Source of the DNA: Rhodoferax sp.
GTDB taxonomy: Bacteria; Pseudomonadota; Gammaproteobacteria; Burkholderiales; Burkholderiaceae_C
Reading direction: 5' to 3'
Assembly: GCF_028715765.1 (NCBI RefSeq)
Contig: NZ_JAQURE010000011.1
Location: 1-64,000, forward strand
DNA length: 64,000 bases
Part shown: piece by piece, positions 15,739-24,151 of the stretch
Position numbering within the stretch: position 1 is the first letter of the stretch
Layout of the letters: each line of letters opens with the position of its first letter
Notes under the pieces: generated by a model
What the model saw: only the letters and a program-made list of their open reading frames with translations
Told to the model about the DNA's origin: nothing
Databases searched by the model: none
Position numbers and translations under genes: made by a program

Positions 15739-16898
15739 GACAGCAGGGCTTGGGCAAATTCGCGGGCGTTGAAGGTTTCCAGGTCTTCAAGCTTTTCGCC
15801 CACGCCAATGAAGTACACCGGCACCGGGCGCTCGCGCGCAATGGCCGCCAGCACGCCGCCCTTGGCTGTGCCGTCAAGTTTGGTGACGATCAGCCCGGTG
15901 AGGCCGAGCGCATCGTCAAAGGCTTTGACTTGGGTGAGGGCGTTTTGGCCGGTGTTGCCGTCTATCACCAGCAGCACCTCGTGCGGGGGCAGGCTGCTGG
16001 CTGCGGTGTCGATGTGGGCGGGGTCGGTGTCGCTGCATGCGCCGGTTTTTTGCACCACGCGCTTGATTTTTTTCAGCTCTTCCATCAGGTGCAACTGGGT
16101 TGGCAAGCGGCCAGCGGTGTCGACCAGCACCACATCGCGCCCGCGAGCCTTGCCGGCGGTCACGGCATCAAAGGCCACGGCAGCAGGGTCGCCACCGTCT
16201 TGGCTGATGATGTCGACCGCGGTGCGGTCGGCCCACACACCCAGTTGTTCGCGTGCCGCGGCTCTGAAGGTGTCGGCTGCAGCCAGCAGCACGCTGGCGC
16301 CCGAGCCCGCCAAATGGCGCGTGAGCTTGCCAATGGAGGTGGTTTTGCCCGCCCCATTGACCCCGGTGACCATGATCACGGTCGGTTTGAAGCGGCCGAT
16401 TTGCAGCGGTTTTTGCAGTGGCAACAGCAGGCTGGCCAAAGACTCCACCAGCAAGCCCTTGACTGCTGCGGGGTCGGTGGTTTTGGTTTCCTTGACGCGG
16501 CGCTTGAGGTCTTGCAGCAAGTGCTCGGTGGCCTTGACCCCGGTGTCGGCCAGCAGCAGTGCGGTTTCCAGGTCTTCGTACAAGGCCTCGTCAATTTGGG
16601 TGCCAGTGAACACTGCGGCAATGCCGGCACCGGTTTTGCGCAAACCGGCTTTGAGCTTGTCCATCCATGACTTGCGCGTGGCTGCGGGTGCCACAGGGGC
16701 GGGTTGGGCTGCGGGCAGGGGCGACGGGCTGGCGTGTGGCGCCAGCGCTGTGTCTGGTGCAGTGCTGGCAGCAGGGGCAACGGGCGTGTTGACCACTGGC
16801 GCGGGCACGGGCACGGGGGCAATGCTGGGCGCGGGCGCGGACTCAGGTGCGAGAAGAGGTGCCGGTGGCGGCGGTTTTTTTTTGAAAAAACTGAACAT
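15735..16898 (-). CDS. ftsY: Signal recognition particle receptor FtsY
   Basis: FtsY is the SRP GTPase receptor that docks nascent inner-membrane proteins at SecYEG. The NG domain occupies about residues 85-387: G1 GVNGAGKTTSIGKL, DTFRAAAREQL, G3 DTAGRLPTQ and G4 TKLDGTAKGG. The N-terminus MFSFFKKKPPPPAPLLAP starts with a short basic/aromatic membrane-targeting stretch, then about 60 Pro/Ala-rich residues in place of the acidic A domain of E. coli. It is transcribed divergently from the M16 peptidase pair with only 29 bp between the starts, and overlaps the Hsp70-like gene downstream. Confidence 0.95.
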   Translation of the reverse strand: MFSFFKKKPPPPAPLLAPESAPAPSIAPVPVPAPVVNTPVAPAASTAPDTALAPHASPSPLPAAQPAPVAPAATRKSWMDKLKAGLRKTGAGIAAVFTGTQIDEALYEDLETALLLADTGVKATEHLLQDLKRRVKETKTTDPAAVKGLLVESLASLLLPLQKPLQIGRFKPTVIMVTGVNGAGKTTSIGKLTRHLAGSGASVLLAAADTFRAAAREQLGVWADRTAVDIISQDGGDPAAVAFDAVTAGKARGRDVVLVDTAGRLPTQLHLMEELKKIKRVVQKTGACSDTDPAHIDTAASSLPPHEVLLVIDGNTGQNALTQVKAFDDALGLTGLIVTKLDGTAKGGVLAAIARERPVPVYFIGVGEKLEDLETFNAREFAQALLS

Positions 16899-16927
16899 TT
16901 TGTGGTCAAGTGGTATCAGTGCATTCT

Positions 16928-18382
16928 ATGAAACACAACACCACATTATCTTTTCGCCACGCTGCCTGCCTGGTGCTGGGTCTGGGCTTGGGTTGCGCCG
17001 CAGGGGCAACACCCGCAACCACGGCGCCGGTTGCGCCATTGCCGGTGGCTCCAACCCAGGTGCGGACAACGGCGGAACAATTTACCTTGGCCAATGGCAT
17101 GACGTTGATCGTCAAGCCTGACCGGCGCGCCCCCACCGCGGTGCACATGCTGTGGCTGCGGGTGGGCGCCATGGACGAAGTTGACGGCACCTCGGGCGTG
17201 GCGCATGTGCTGGAGCACATGATGTTCAAAGGCACACCCAGCGTGCCTGCGGGCGAGTTTTCGCGCCGGGTGGCCGCTCTAGGTGGTCGCGAAAACGCCT
17301 TCACCAGCCGCGACTACACCGGCTATTACCAGCAAATACCCGCTGCCAAGCTGGAGCAAGTGATGCAGTTGGAGGCCGACCGCTTTGCCCATAACCAGTG
17401 GCCAGACGATGAATTCAAAAAAGAGCTGGAAGTGGTCAAGGAAGAGCGCCGCATGCGCACCGAAGACAACCCGCTGGCGCTGATGGGTGAAGCACTCAAC
17501 GCCACCGCTTTTGTGGCCTCGCCCTACCGCCGCCCCATTGTGGGCTGGATGAGCGATCTGCAAGCCTTGAAGCCGCAAGATGTGCGCGACTTCTACCAGC
17601 GCTGGTACGTGCCCGCCAATGCCGCTGTGGTGGTGGCCGGTGACGTGGAGGTGAGCCAGGTCAAGGCCTGGGCGGAGAAATACTACGGCGGCTTGCCCGC
17701 CCGCGCTGTGCCTGAGCGCAAGCCGCGCGAGGAGCCGGCGCAAGTTGGCCTGAAACGCCTGGCATTCAAAGCCCCCGCCGAGCAAGCCAATGCCACCCTG
17801 GCCTACAAAGTGCCAGGCTTGCAACTGCGCCCAGGGGTGCCCACCGATGCCGACGCCCTGGCCTTGACGGTGCTGGCCGCGGTGCTGGATGGCTACAGCG
17901 GCTCGCGCCTGGAGCGCGCCCTGACGCAGGGCACCGACCGGGTGGCCGACAGTGCAGGCGCTTACAACGGTCTGTGGGGACGTGGTCCGCAGTTGTTCAT
18001 GCTGATGGGGGTGCCCGCACCGGGCAAGACCGCCACCCAGGTGGAGGAGGCTTTGAAAGCGCAAGTGGCACGCATTGCCCGCGAGGGCGTGACCGCGGCG
18101 GAGTTGGCGCGGGTCAAAACCCAATGGGTGTCGTCAGAGGTCTACAAGCTCGATTCGGTCTTTAACCAAGCGCGTGAGCTGGGCACCCAGTGGGCGCAGG
18201 GCTTGGATGTGAATGCCGGTGAGCAGCTGATTGCGCAACTGCGTGGCGTGACCGCCGAGCAAGTGCAGGCGGTGGCGCAACGCTATTTTGGCGACGACGC
18301 CTTGACCGTGGCGCATTTGCTGCCCCAGCCCGTAGACAAAACCCGTAAACCGCGTCTGCCACTGGCAGGTGCGCGCCACTGA
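16928..18382 (+). CDS. M16-family zinc peptidase, catalytic subunit (exported)
   Basis: The 484-residue protein begins with a signal peptide (hydrophobic LVLGLGLGCAAGA). It carries the inverted zinc motif HVLEH (H93, E96, H97) followed by the downstream glutamate in VVKEERRMRTEDNP, as in pitrilysin/processing-peptidase family M16B. I chose ATG 16928 because the six codons before it in the ORF track precede the signal peptide. The next gene encodes a second M16 chain lacking the zinc motif, so the pair is likely a periplasmic heterodimer. Substrates are unknown; peptide turnover is the family role. Confidence 0.9.
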   Translation: MKHNTTLSFRHAACLVLGLGLGCAAGATPATTAPVAPLPVAPTQVRTTAEQFTLANGMTLIVKPDRRAPTAVHMLWLRVGAMDEVDGTSGVAHVLEHMMFKGTPSVPAGEFSRRVAALGGRENAFTSRDYTGYYQQIPAAKLEQVMQLEADRFAHNQWPDDEFKKELEVVKEERRMRTEDNPLALMGEALNATAFVASPYRRPIVGWMSDLQALKPQDVRDFYQRWYVPANAAVVVAGDVEVSQVKAWAEKYYGGLPARAVPERKPREEPAQVGLKRLAFKAPAEQANATLAYKVPGLQLRPGVPTDADALALTVLAAVLDGYSGSRLERALTQGTDRVADSAGAYNGLWGRGPQLFMLMGVPAPGKTATQVEEALKAQVARIAREGVTAAELARVKTQWVSSEVYKLDSVFNQARELGTQWAQGLDVNAGEQLIAQLRGVTAEQVQAVAQRYFGDDALTVAHLLPQPVDKTRKPRLPLAGARH

Positions 18383-18425
18383 CCCTTGTTTGATCCGACT
18401 GCATCCCGTTCTTTGAGGCTTTCTG

Positions 18426-19844
18426 ATGACTCTTAAAAAAATAGCTGCTCACGCTTTCATATCAAGCGCCACAGCCTTATTTCTTATAAATTCTGCATGG
18501 GCTGCCATTCCCATTGAGCACTGGACGCAGCCCCAGGGTGCCCAGGTTTTTCTGGTGCAAAACCACGCCATTCCGATGGTGGATGTGCAGCTGGACTTTG
18601 ACGCCGGCAGCCGCCGCGACCCCGCGTCTCAGGCCGGCTTAGCCACGGTCACGTCGGCCATGATGTCCAAAGGGCTGCAAGCTGGCACGGCCAGCGCCGA
18701 GCCTGCCATGGATGAAAACGCCTTGGGCGAAGCGTGGGCAGACCTGGGTGCCCATTTTGGCGGCCATGCCAGCACCGACCGCATGAGCTTTGCCCTGCGC
18801 TCCTTGGCTTACCCTGAGTTGCTGGCGCAGGCCGCGGCACTGGCTTCACGGCAGCTGGCGCAACCGGCCTTTCCGGCAGCGGTCTGGCAGCGTGAACGCG
18901 AGGCCATGCAAGCCTCCATCCGCGAGGCCAACACCCGCCCCGCCACGGTGGCCGGCCGAGCCTTCAACCAAGCCGTTTATGGGACACACCCTTATGGGTT
19001 TGAAGTCACGCCTGAGACCCTGGCCGCCATTGACGTGCGCGCCATGGCGGATTTGCATCAACGCAGCGTGCTGGCGTGCCGCGCCACCGTGACGGTGGTG
19101 GGGGCGGTGACCCGTGACCAGGCTGACGCACTGGTCAGCACGCTGCTGTCGCGCCTGGCACCTGCGCCCAAGCCCGCTTCAACCGGAGCCCACAGTTGTC
19201 CGGCGCTGCCCGCTGTGGCAGACATTGCGGCGCTGACGCAAGCCATTGAGTCGCGCTTGGCGTTTGATTCGGCCCAGGCGCATGTGCTGATGGGGCAACC
19301 TGGCTTCAAACGCAACGACCCCGATTTTTTGGCCTTGACGGTGGGCAACTACATTCTGGGTGGCGGTGGTTTTGTCTCGCGCCTGACCGAAGAAGTGCGT
19401 GAAAAACGGGGCTTGAGCTACAGCGTGTACAGCTACTTTGCCCCGGCCATGCACGCGGGCGCCTTCACCATTGGTTTGCAAACCCGGCCCGACCAGGCCG
19501 AGCAGGCCTTGCAAGTGGCGCGTGAGGTGCTGGCGCGTTTTGTCAGCGAAGGCCCCACTGAGGCCGAACTCCAGGCCGCCAAAGCCAATTTGATCGGTGG
19601 TTTTGCCTTGCGACTGGACAGCAACCGCAAGCTGCTTGACAACGTGGCCAACATCGCCTGGAACAAGTTGCCGTTGAATTATTTGGACACTTGGACACAG
19701 CATGTTGAGCAACTGACCACAGAGCAAATTCGTGCCGCTTTTGCGCGCAAATTGCAGCCGCAACGCATGGCCACCGTGGTGCTGGGTGCTGCTGCGGCTA
19801 CACCTGCACCTGCAATATCTGTATCAACTGCAGTAACGCAGTGA
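18426..19844 (+). CDS. M16-family peptidase, non-catalytic partner (exported)
   Basis: The 472-residue protein has the M16 fold but no HxxEH; the corresponding region reads LATVTSAMMSKG. It keeps the C-terminal substrate-binding segment REKRGLSYSVYSYF that completes the active site in M16B heterodimers. The signal peptide (KKIAAHAFISSATALFLINSAWA) is encoded by a copy of element B, an unusual origin for an export signal. It starts 43 bp after the catalytic partner and is probably cotranscribed. Confidence 0.9.
   Translation: MTLKKIAAHAFISSATALFLINSAWAAIPIEHWTQPQGAQVFLVQNHAIPMVDVQLDFDAGSRRDPASQAGLATVTSAMMSKGLQAGTASAEPAMDENALGEAWADLGAHFGGHASTDRMSFALRSLAYPELLAQAAALASRQLAQPAFPAAVWQREREAMQASIREANTRPATVAGRAFNQAVYGTHPYGFEVTPETLAAIDVRAMADLHQRSVLACRATVTVVGAVTRDQADALVSTLLSRLAPAPKPASTGAHSCPALPAVADIAALTQAIESRLAFDSAQAHVLMGQPGFKRNDPDFLALTVGNYILGGGGFVSRLTEEVREKRGLSYSVYSYFAPAMHAGAFTIGLQTRPDQAEQALQVAREVLARFVSEGPTEAELQAAKANLIGGFALRLDSNRKLLDNVANIAWNKLPLNYLDTWTQHVEQLTTEQIRAAFARKLQPQRMATVVLGAAAATPAPAISVSTAVTQ
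18436..18480 (+). repeat. Element B copy encoding a signal peptide
   Basis: AATAGCTGCTCACGCTTTCA then TATCAAGCGCCACAGCCTTA aligns with the element B consensus over its whole length. It lies within the first 18 codons of the second M16 gene and supplies IAAHAFISSATAL of the export signal. Confidence 0.7.
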
Positions 19845-19928
19845 ATCAGCGAGATTCATTCGTCTCTTTGACTGGCTCAGCTTGGGTGAGTCTGACTCAA
19901 CGTTGCTTTGGTGGCTCTGGCACGGCGC

Positions 19929-20050
19929 GGCGGCTGGGTCAGGTTCGTGCGGTTTTGGGGGCAAAACACGCGCGGGGCTGACGGCTCAGTGTGCCAGCAC
20001 TGCTTGCGCGCGCCTTTGCCCCCAAAGCCCGGTCACCTGACCCAACCACC
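19929..20050. repeat. Long imperfect inverted repeat
   Basis: GGCGGCTGGGTCAGGTTCGT at the left faces ACCTGACCCAACC at the right, and GGTTTTGGGGGCAAAACACG faces CGCCTTTGCCCCCAAAGCCC. The arms total roughly 50 nt each with interruptions, around a smaller central hairpin near CAGTGTGCCAGCACTG. It may be a terminator of the M16 pair, a structured RNA or a mobile-element relic. Confidence 0.65.
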
Positions 20051-20092
20051 ACGCCTTATCTGTGTGGATGGTGCGTTGTCAAATTACCAAAA

Positions 20093-20140
20093 TTCATAGC
20101 TGCTTATGCTTATTGGATATGGGCTACAGGCTGTTTTCTT
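20093..20140 (+). repeat. Element B copy, intergenic
   Basis: CATAGCTGCTTATGCTTATT then GGATATGGGCTACAGGCTGT, a moderately diverged copy upstream of rsmD. Confidence 0.7.
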
Positions 20141-20242
20141 ATAAATTTTAGAGCCCCAGTCGCCCTGCCGGGTTCTACCCTTAACTCTCCCTGAACGACA
20201 ACTTGAGCAAGCTGCAACAGCGCATGTTTTAAGATCAGGCGC

Positions 20243-20872
20243 ATGAACAAAGAACGCACACCCGTCAAGCCCCGCGTGCCTCGCATCAAGCGGGTGCAAA
20301 GCCACGAAATCCGCATCATTGGCGGGCAATGGAAGCGCACCAAATTGCAAGTGGCTGACAAGCCCGGCTTGCGCCCCACGCCCGACCGGGTACGTGAAAC
20401 CTTGTTCAACTGGCTGGGTCAAGATTTGACCGGCTGGCGCTGCCTGGATGTGTTTGCTGGCACAGGGGTGCTGGGGTTTGAAGCGGCCTCACGCGGCGCC
20501 AAGCAAGTGCAACTGGTGGAGCACGATGCCGCTTTGGTGGCACAGCTCAAACAGGTGCAAACCCAGCTGCATGCCCATGAGGTGCAGATCACTCGGGGGA
20601 ACGGCGTGGCGGTGCTGCGCCAGGCGCTGGCGGCCAGCCTGGATTTGATTTTTTTAGACCCGCCATTTGAATCCGATTTGTTTGCCCCGGCGGTGCAAGC
20701 GGCTGCCCAAGCGGTGTCGCCACGCGGCTGGATTTACCTGGAGGCTCCGGTGGCCTGGACGGCGCCCCAAGCGCAAGCCCTGGGGCTGCAACTGCACCGT
20801 CACTTGAAAGCGGGTATGGTGCATGCCCATTTGCTCCAGCGCGCCGAACCAGCCCCTGCAGTGGCGGGCTGA
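20243..20872 (+). CDS. rsmD: 16S rRNA (guanine966-N2)-methyltransferase
   Basis: RsmD methylates G966 of 16S rRNA using S-adenosylmethionine. The 209-residue protein shows RIIGGQWKRTKL, RPTPDRVRETLFNWL, the SAM-binding loop LDVFAGTGVLGFEAASRGA and the catalytic LDPPFESDLF. The rsmD-coaD order is conserved across proteobacteria; here 36 bp separate them. The N-terminus is slightly extended by basic residues (MNKERTPVKPRVPRIKRVQ). Confidence 0.94.
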   Translation: MNKERTPVKPRVPRIKRVQSHEIRIIGGQWKRTKLQVADKPGLRPTPDRVRETLFNWLGQDLTGWRCLDVFAGTGVLGFEAASRGAKQVQLVEHDAALVAQLKQVQTQLHAHEVQITRGNGVAVLRQALAASLDLIFLDPPFESDLFAPAVQAAAQAVSPRGWIYLEAPVAWTAPQAQALGLQLHRHLKAGMVHAHLLQRAEPAPAVAG

Positions 20873-20908
20873 TAATGACCGCTTGATGACTTCAGCTGTT
20901 TTTTCACC

Positions 20909-21403
20909 ATGACGCATGACCTGATTGCCGTTTACCCGGGCACGTTTGACCCCATCACGCTCGGGCATGAAGACGTGATTCGTCGCGCTGCACAGCTGTT
21001 TGGGCATGTGATTGTGGCGGTGGCTGCCGGACACCACAAAAAAACCCTGTTCACGTTGCCTGAGCGCATAGAGATGACGCAGGAGGCCGTCAAACCCTAT
21101 CCAGGGGTTCAGGTGGAAAGCTTTACCGGGCTGATGCGTGACTTTGTGGTGGCACGCGGCGCGCGTGCCATGGTGCGCGGCTTGCGCGCGGTGACTGACT
21201 TTGACTATGAATTTCAGCTCGCAGGCATGAACCGCAGCTTGATGCCTGATGTCGAAACTGTCTTTCTTACCCCGGGCGACAAGTACCAATTTATTTCCAG
21301 CACCTTTGTGCGTGAGATTGCCACGCTGGGTGGCGAGGTAGACAAATTTGTGTCACCTGCTGTGAATGCGCGCTTGCTGCACAAGGTGCGTTCGCCGTCC
21401 TGA
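20909..21403 (+). CDS. coaD: Phosphopantetheine adenylyltransferase
   Basis: CoaD transfers AMP from ATP to 4'-phosphopantetheine, the penultimate step of coenzyme A synthesis. The 164-residue protein has the nucleotidyltransferase motif YPGTFDPITLGHEDVI (T/HxGH type) and the second motif FISSTFVREIATLGG, both intact. It follows rsmD and precedes a universal stress protein. CoaE, the next enzyme, is encoded at 8277. Confidence 0.95.
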   Translation: MTHDLIAVYPGTFDPITLGHEDVIRRAAQLFGHVIVAVAAGHHKKTLFTLPERIEMTQEAVKPYPGVQVESFTGLMRDFVVARGARAMVRGLRAVTDFDYEFQLAGMNRSLMPDVETVFLTPGDKYQFISSTFVREIATLGGEVDKFVSPAVNARLLHKVRSPS

Positions 21404-21422
21404 AACAATTTTTGGAGAAAAC

Positions 21423-21878
21423 ATGAAGATTCTTTTGCCTTTTGATGGTTCAGCCGTGGCGCTGGACGCTGTTCGTTTTGCCATTCGCTTGGCGGGCGAT
21501 GGGCTCACGACCCAGCTGGTGTTGGTGAATGTGCAAGAACCTGCCTCGTTGTACGAGCTGGTGGTGGCGCATGACCCGCAGATGATCGAGCAAGCCAGTG
21601 CTGCTGCGGGCGCTCACATTTTGCAAGCTGCCCAGCAATTGCTGGATGCCGCTGGCTTGCCGTATGAGACTGAGGTGGTCTCTGGTGACCCGGCGCACAT
21701 GCTGGTCGACTGCCTTGAAAATCATGGCTGCGATGTGGTGGTGATGGGTGCCAGTGGCACCAGTGCACTGCGCAGCGCCTTGCTGGGCTCGGTCTCCAAT
21801 GAAGTGCTGCACGCCGCGGGCGTGCCGGTGATGATCGTCAAGGGCGGTGACGAAGACAATGCTGAGGTCGCGGGTTAA
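21423..21878 (+). CDS. Universal stress protein (UspA family)
   Basis: The 151-residue protein has a Rossmann-like Usp fold beginning MKILLPFDGSAVALDAV. The ATP-binding signature GASGTSALRSALLGSVSNEVL followed by VPVMIVKGG places it among nucleotide-binding Usp proteins. I chose ATG 21423, preceded by TTGGAGAAAAC, over the longer ORF that would read back through coaD. It lies 19 bp after coaD and is probably cotranscribed. A specific role cannot be assigned. Confidence 0.9.
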   Translation: MKILLPFDGSAVALDAVRFAIRLAGDGLTTQLVLVNVQEPASLYELVVAHDPQMIEQASAAAGAHILQAAQQLLDAAGLPYETEVVSGDPAHMLVDCLENHGCDVVVMGASGTSALRSALLGSVSNEVLHAAGVPVMIVKGGDEDNAEVAG

Positions 21879-21926
21879 GGCTCCTTTTTAAAATAGTCGC
21901 CTGTTTACTTGTTGGGAACGATTCAC

Positions 21927-22181
21927 ATGGCTTTGCTGATTACCGACGCCTGCATCAACTGCGATGTGTGTGAACCAGAATGCCCCAACGAGGCCATTTT
22001 CATGGGGCCTGAAATTTATGAAATCAACCCCCAAAAATGCACTGAATGCGTTGGCCATTTTGATGAACCACAGTGTGTGCAGGTGTGCCCGGTGAACTGC
22101 ATTCCCGTGAACCCGCAGTGGGTGGAAAGTCAAGACACCTTGTGGGAAAAATACCGACAGCTCCAGGCCTCTGTGGCGTGA
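21927..22181 (+). CDS. YfhL-type 2[4Fe-4S] ferredoxin
   Basis: The 84-residue protein has two cluster motifs: CINCDVCEPECPNEAI, and CTECVGHFDEPQCVQVCPVNCI with the longer spacing typical of the YfhL/Alvin ferredoxin group. It acts as a low-potential electron carrier in the cytosol. I chose ATG 21927 because MALLITDACINCDVCEPECP is the usual start of this family; the ORF track uses an upstream alternative start. The rsmD-coaD-ferredoxin neighbourhood is common in betaproteobacteria. Confidence 0.92.
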   Translation: MALLITDACINCDVCEPECPNEAIFMGPEIYEINPQKCTECVGHFDEPQCVQVCPVNCIPVNPQWVESQDTLWEKYRQLQASVA

Positions 22182-22224
22182 CTGCCGGTTCTTGTGAGCT
22201 TGTGCAGCCACCCCGCGATCAAGC

Positions 22225-22677
22225 TCAAAATGTTGTGGTCACGGCCGTTTTTCTTGTCTTTTTGCTGACCTTTTTCTTCTCGCTACCGGGTATTTCAGCA
22301 ATGAAGGCCTCCGGTTTTTTGCCAGGTTTTTTCAGCCGCTTCGGTGTGATCACGGTCATCTGTGGTTGCGGTGTGGGCAGTTGCGCTGCCACAGGTGTTT
22401 TCGCCGGGCTATTGACCTGTTTGGCCGCGATTTTTTCGTTGGCAAGGCGCATTTTTTCAAGTTGCCTGGCTTGCACGGCATCTTGTGATGCGGCACGGCG
22501 GGTTTGCGCTTGTTGCGCCGTGGTGCGCTCGTCACTCACATCCAAGGTTTGTCCGTTGGCGCACGGCGTGCTGCTGTAGCTGTTGCCGCATTTATAAACA
22601 TTTTCGGCTGTGGCGCTTACGGAATAAGCACTGATAGCTATGAATAATGAAGTTAAAAAAGCACGGGTGAGCTTCAT
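22225..22677 (-). CDS. DUF4124-like exported protein of unknown function
   Basis: The 150-residue protein has a signal peptide ([18 protein letters not shown]) and then [21 protein letters not shown], which resembles the DUF4124 pattern of a short cysteine-pair domain at the mature N-terminus. The rest is Lys/Gln/Pro-rich and probably extended. The signal peptide is largely encoded by an element B copy. It overlaps the pth stop region by 4 bp and is the last gene of the prs-rplY-pth series. Function is unknown. Confidence 0.75.
   Translation of the reverse strand: MKLTRAFLTSLFIAISAYSVSATAENVYKCGNSYSSTPCANGQTLDVSDERTTAQQAQTRRAASQDAVQARQLEKMRLANEKIAAKQVNSPAKTPVAAQLPTPQPQMTVITPKRLKKPGKKPEAFIAEIPGSEKKKVSKKTRKTAVTTTF
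22604..22655 (-). repeat. Element B copy encoding a signal peptide
   Basis: On the minus strand CATAGCTATCAGTGCTTATT then CCGTAAGCGCCACAGCCGAA fits the element B consensus. It encodes [13 protein letters not shown] of the DUF4124-like protein, closely parallel to the copy in the second M16 gene. Confidence 0.7.
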
Positions 22678-23333
22678 GGTTGAGCGTCTGGCTGCGGCGT
22701 GGCCTGGGTTGGCATGACCGTCGGGGGTGGCGCTGCAGGGCGTGCAGGCTTGGGACGGGGTGGTTTGCTGGTGTGGATCAGGCGTGTGGCTTCAGCCATG
22801 TCGTCAGCCATCAAAGCGGGCACGGCTTTGAGCGCACGGTCAATGGTCTGCTCTATGGCGATGCGGTGATCTGCTGAGGGTTTTTTGAGTACCCAGTGAA
22901 TCACTTCAGCCTTGATGCCTGGGTGGCCAATGCCCAAGCGCAGTCGCCAATATTGGTCAGTGCCGAGTTGGGCATGAATGTCGCGCAGGCCGTTGTGGCC
23001 AGCGTGGCTGCCACCCAATTTGACTTTGGCCTCGCCGGGCGCAATGTCCAGCTCATCATGTGCCACCAAAATTTCCTGTGCTGGAATTTTGAAAAAATGA
23101 GCCAGCGATGCAACCGATTTGCCACTAAGGTTCATGAAGGTTTGAGGTTTAAGCAACCAGACACTTTGGCCATGCATGCTGGTGCGTGCCACCAGGCCGT
23201 GGAAGTTTTTGTCCATGACCCAACTGAGTTTGAGCTCTTTGGCCAGTGCGTCCATCCACCAAAAACCCGCGTTGTGGCGGGTGTGTTCATAGTCAGAGCC
23301 AGGGTTGCCCAAGCCAACAAAAAGTCGAATCAT
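22674..23333 (-). CDS. pth: Peptidyl-tRNA hydrolase
   Basis: Pth releases tRNA from prematurely dropped peptidyl-tRNA. The 219-residue protein starts [26 protein letters not shown], containing the catalytic histidine in RHNAG. It also has [34 protein letters not shown] and [11 protein letters not shown] chose ATG 23333 because the five extra codons upstream are not part of the fold. About 30 C-terminal residues rich in Pro/Ala ([13 protein letters not shown]) extend past the usual end. It lies downstream of rplY, separated by a terminator hairpin. Confidence 0.95.
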   Translation of the reverse strand: MIRLFVGLGNPGSDYEHTRHNAGFWWMDALAKELKLSWVMDKNFHGLVARTSMHGQSVWLLKPQTFMNLSGKSVASLAHFFKIPAQEILVAHDELDIAPGEAKVKLGGSHAGHNGLRDIHAQLGTDQYWRLRLGIGHPGIKAEVIHWVLKKPSADHRIAIEQTIDRALKAVPALMADDMAEATRLIHTSKPPRPKPARPAAPPPTVMPTQATPQPDAQP

Positions 23334-23360
23334 GGATGGATGATACAAAAATGGTAGACG

Positions 23361-23394
23361 AAAAAAAACGGCTCAAGATTGAGCCGTTTTTGAA
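23361..23394 (-). terminator. Rho-independent terminator of rplY
   Basis: AACGGCTCAA and TTGAGCCGTT form a strong stem flanked by A-rich and T-rich runs on both sides. It lies between the rplY stop and the pth start, so pth probably also has its own promoter or depends on readthrough. Confidence 0.8.
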
Positions 23395-23406
23395 CTGATG
23401 AAAAGC

Positions 23407-24054
23407 TTATTTTTTGGCTTTAGCTGCGGGCTTGGCGGCTGGTTTGGCTGCGGCGTCTGCTGCAGGCGCTTCAGCGGGTGCGGGTTCGGCACCGGCTACA
23501 GCCACCACCGACACCACCACTGGGTTTTTGTCGCCACCGTGAATGACCACGCTGACACCCTTGGGCATTTCAATTTGTGCCAAGTGCAATGAGGCACCCT
23601 TGCGCAGGCCACTGAGGTCAACCTTGATGAATTCAGGCAGATCGCTGGGCAGGCAGAGCACATCAAGCTCGCTGATCACGTGGTTGGCAATGCAACCTTC
23701 GGTTTTGACAGCTTGTGAATTTTCGTCGCCGAAGAAGTGCAATGGCACTTTCATGTGCAGGCGTGTGGTGGCATCGACGCGTTGGAAGTCGATGTGCAAC
23801 ACGAGTTGCTTGAACGGGTGCATTTGCACGTCGCGCAACAACACGGGGCTCTCAGTGCCACCAATGTCCATGGTCAACACGCTGGAGTGAAACGCTTCTT
23901 TTTTCAGAGCGTGCCACAAGGCGTTGTGATCAACTTCGATCAGTTGTGGGGCAGTAGCGCCACCATAAACAATACCCGGTGTGCGACCGGTGATGCGCAG
24001 ACGGCGGCTCGCACCCGTACCCTGCTTGGCTCGCTCAAAGGCGGTTAATTTCAT
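23407..24054 (-). CDS. rplY: 50S ribosomal protein L25/CTC
   Basis: L25 binds 5S rRNA in the large subunit. The 215-residue protein is the long CTC form with an N-terminal L25 domain ([16 protein letters not shown]) and a C-terminal TL5-type beta domain, ending in a flexible Ala/Pro/Lys tail ([12 protein letters not shown]). It follows prs by about 100 bp; prs-rplY-pth is a conserved order. A clear terminator follows. Confidence 0.95.
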   Translation of the reverse strand: MKLTAFERAKQGTGASRRLRITGRTPGIVYGGATAPQLIEVDHNALWHALKKEAFHSSVLTMDIGGTESPVLLRDVQMHPFKQLVLHIDFQRVDATTRLHMKVPLHFFGDENSQAVKTEGCIANHVISELDVLCLPSDLPEFIKVDLSGLRKGASLHLAQIEMPKGVSVVIHGGDKNPVVVSVVAVAGAEPAPAEAPAADAAAKPAAKPAAKAKK

Positions 24055-24151
24055 GTTTGATACTCCAGAAAGAGTCCACCGCGACCAGTGTGACTCCGAT
24101 TAAAAAAGCCAACCACCCCCGAGCGGGACGGTCGACAGCGATGGATTCTGA

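Larger units (their letters stand above)
19845..20242. other. Intergenic region with long imperfect hairpin and element B
   Basis: About 400 bp separate the M16 pair from rsmD. No supported gene lies in it: the small ORFs in the track are read through repeats. It holds a long imperfect inverted repeat (19929-20050) and an element B copy (20093-20140). Confidence 0.8.

Noticed and set aside
15643-17121. 492-codon plus-strand ORF across ftsY and the M16 start
   Set aside because: It crosses a divergent promoter region and two real genes in the wrong frame, with a low-complexity Ser/Ala/Arg translation.
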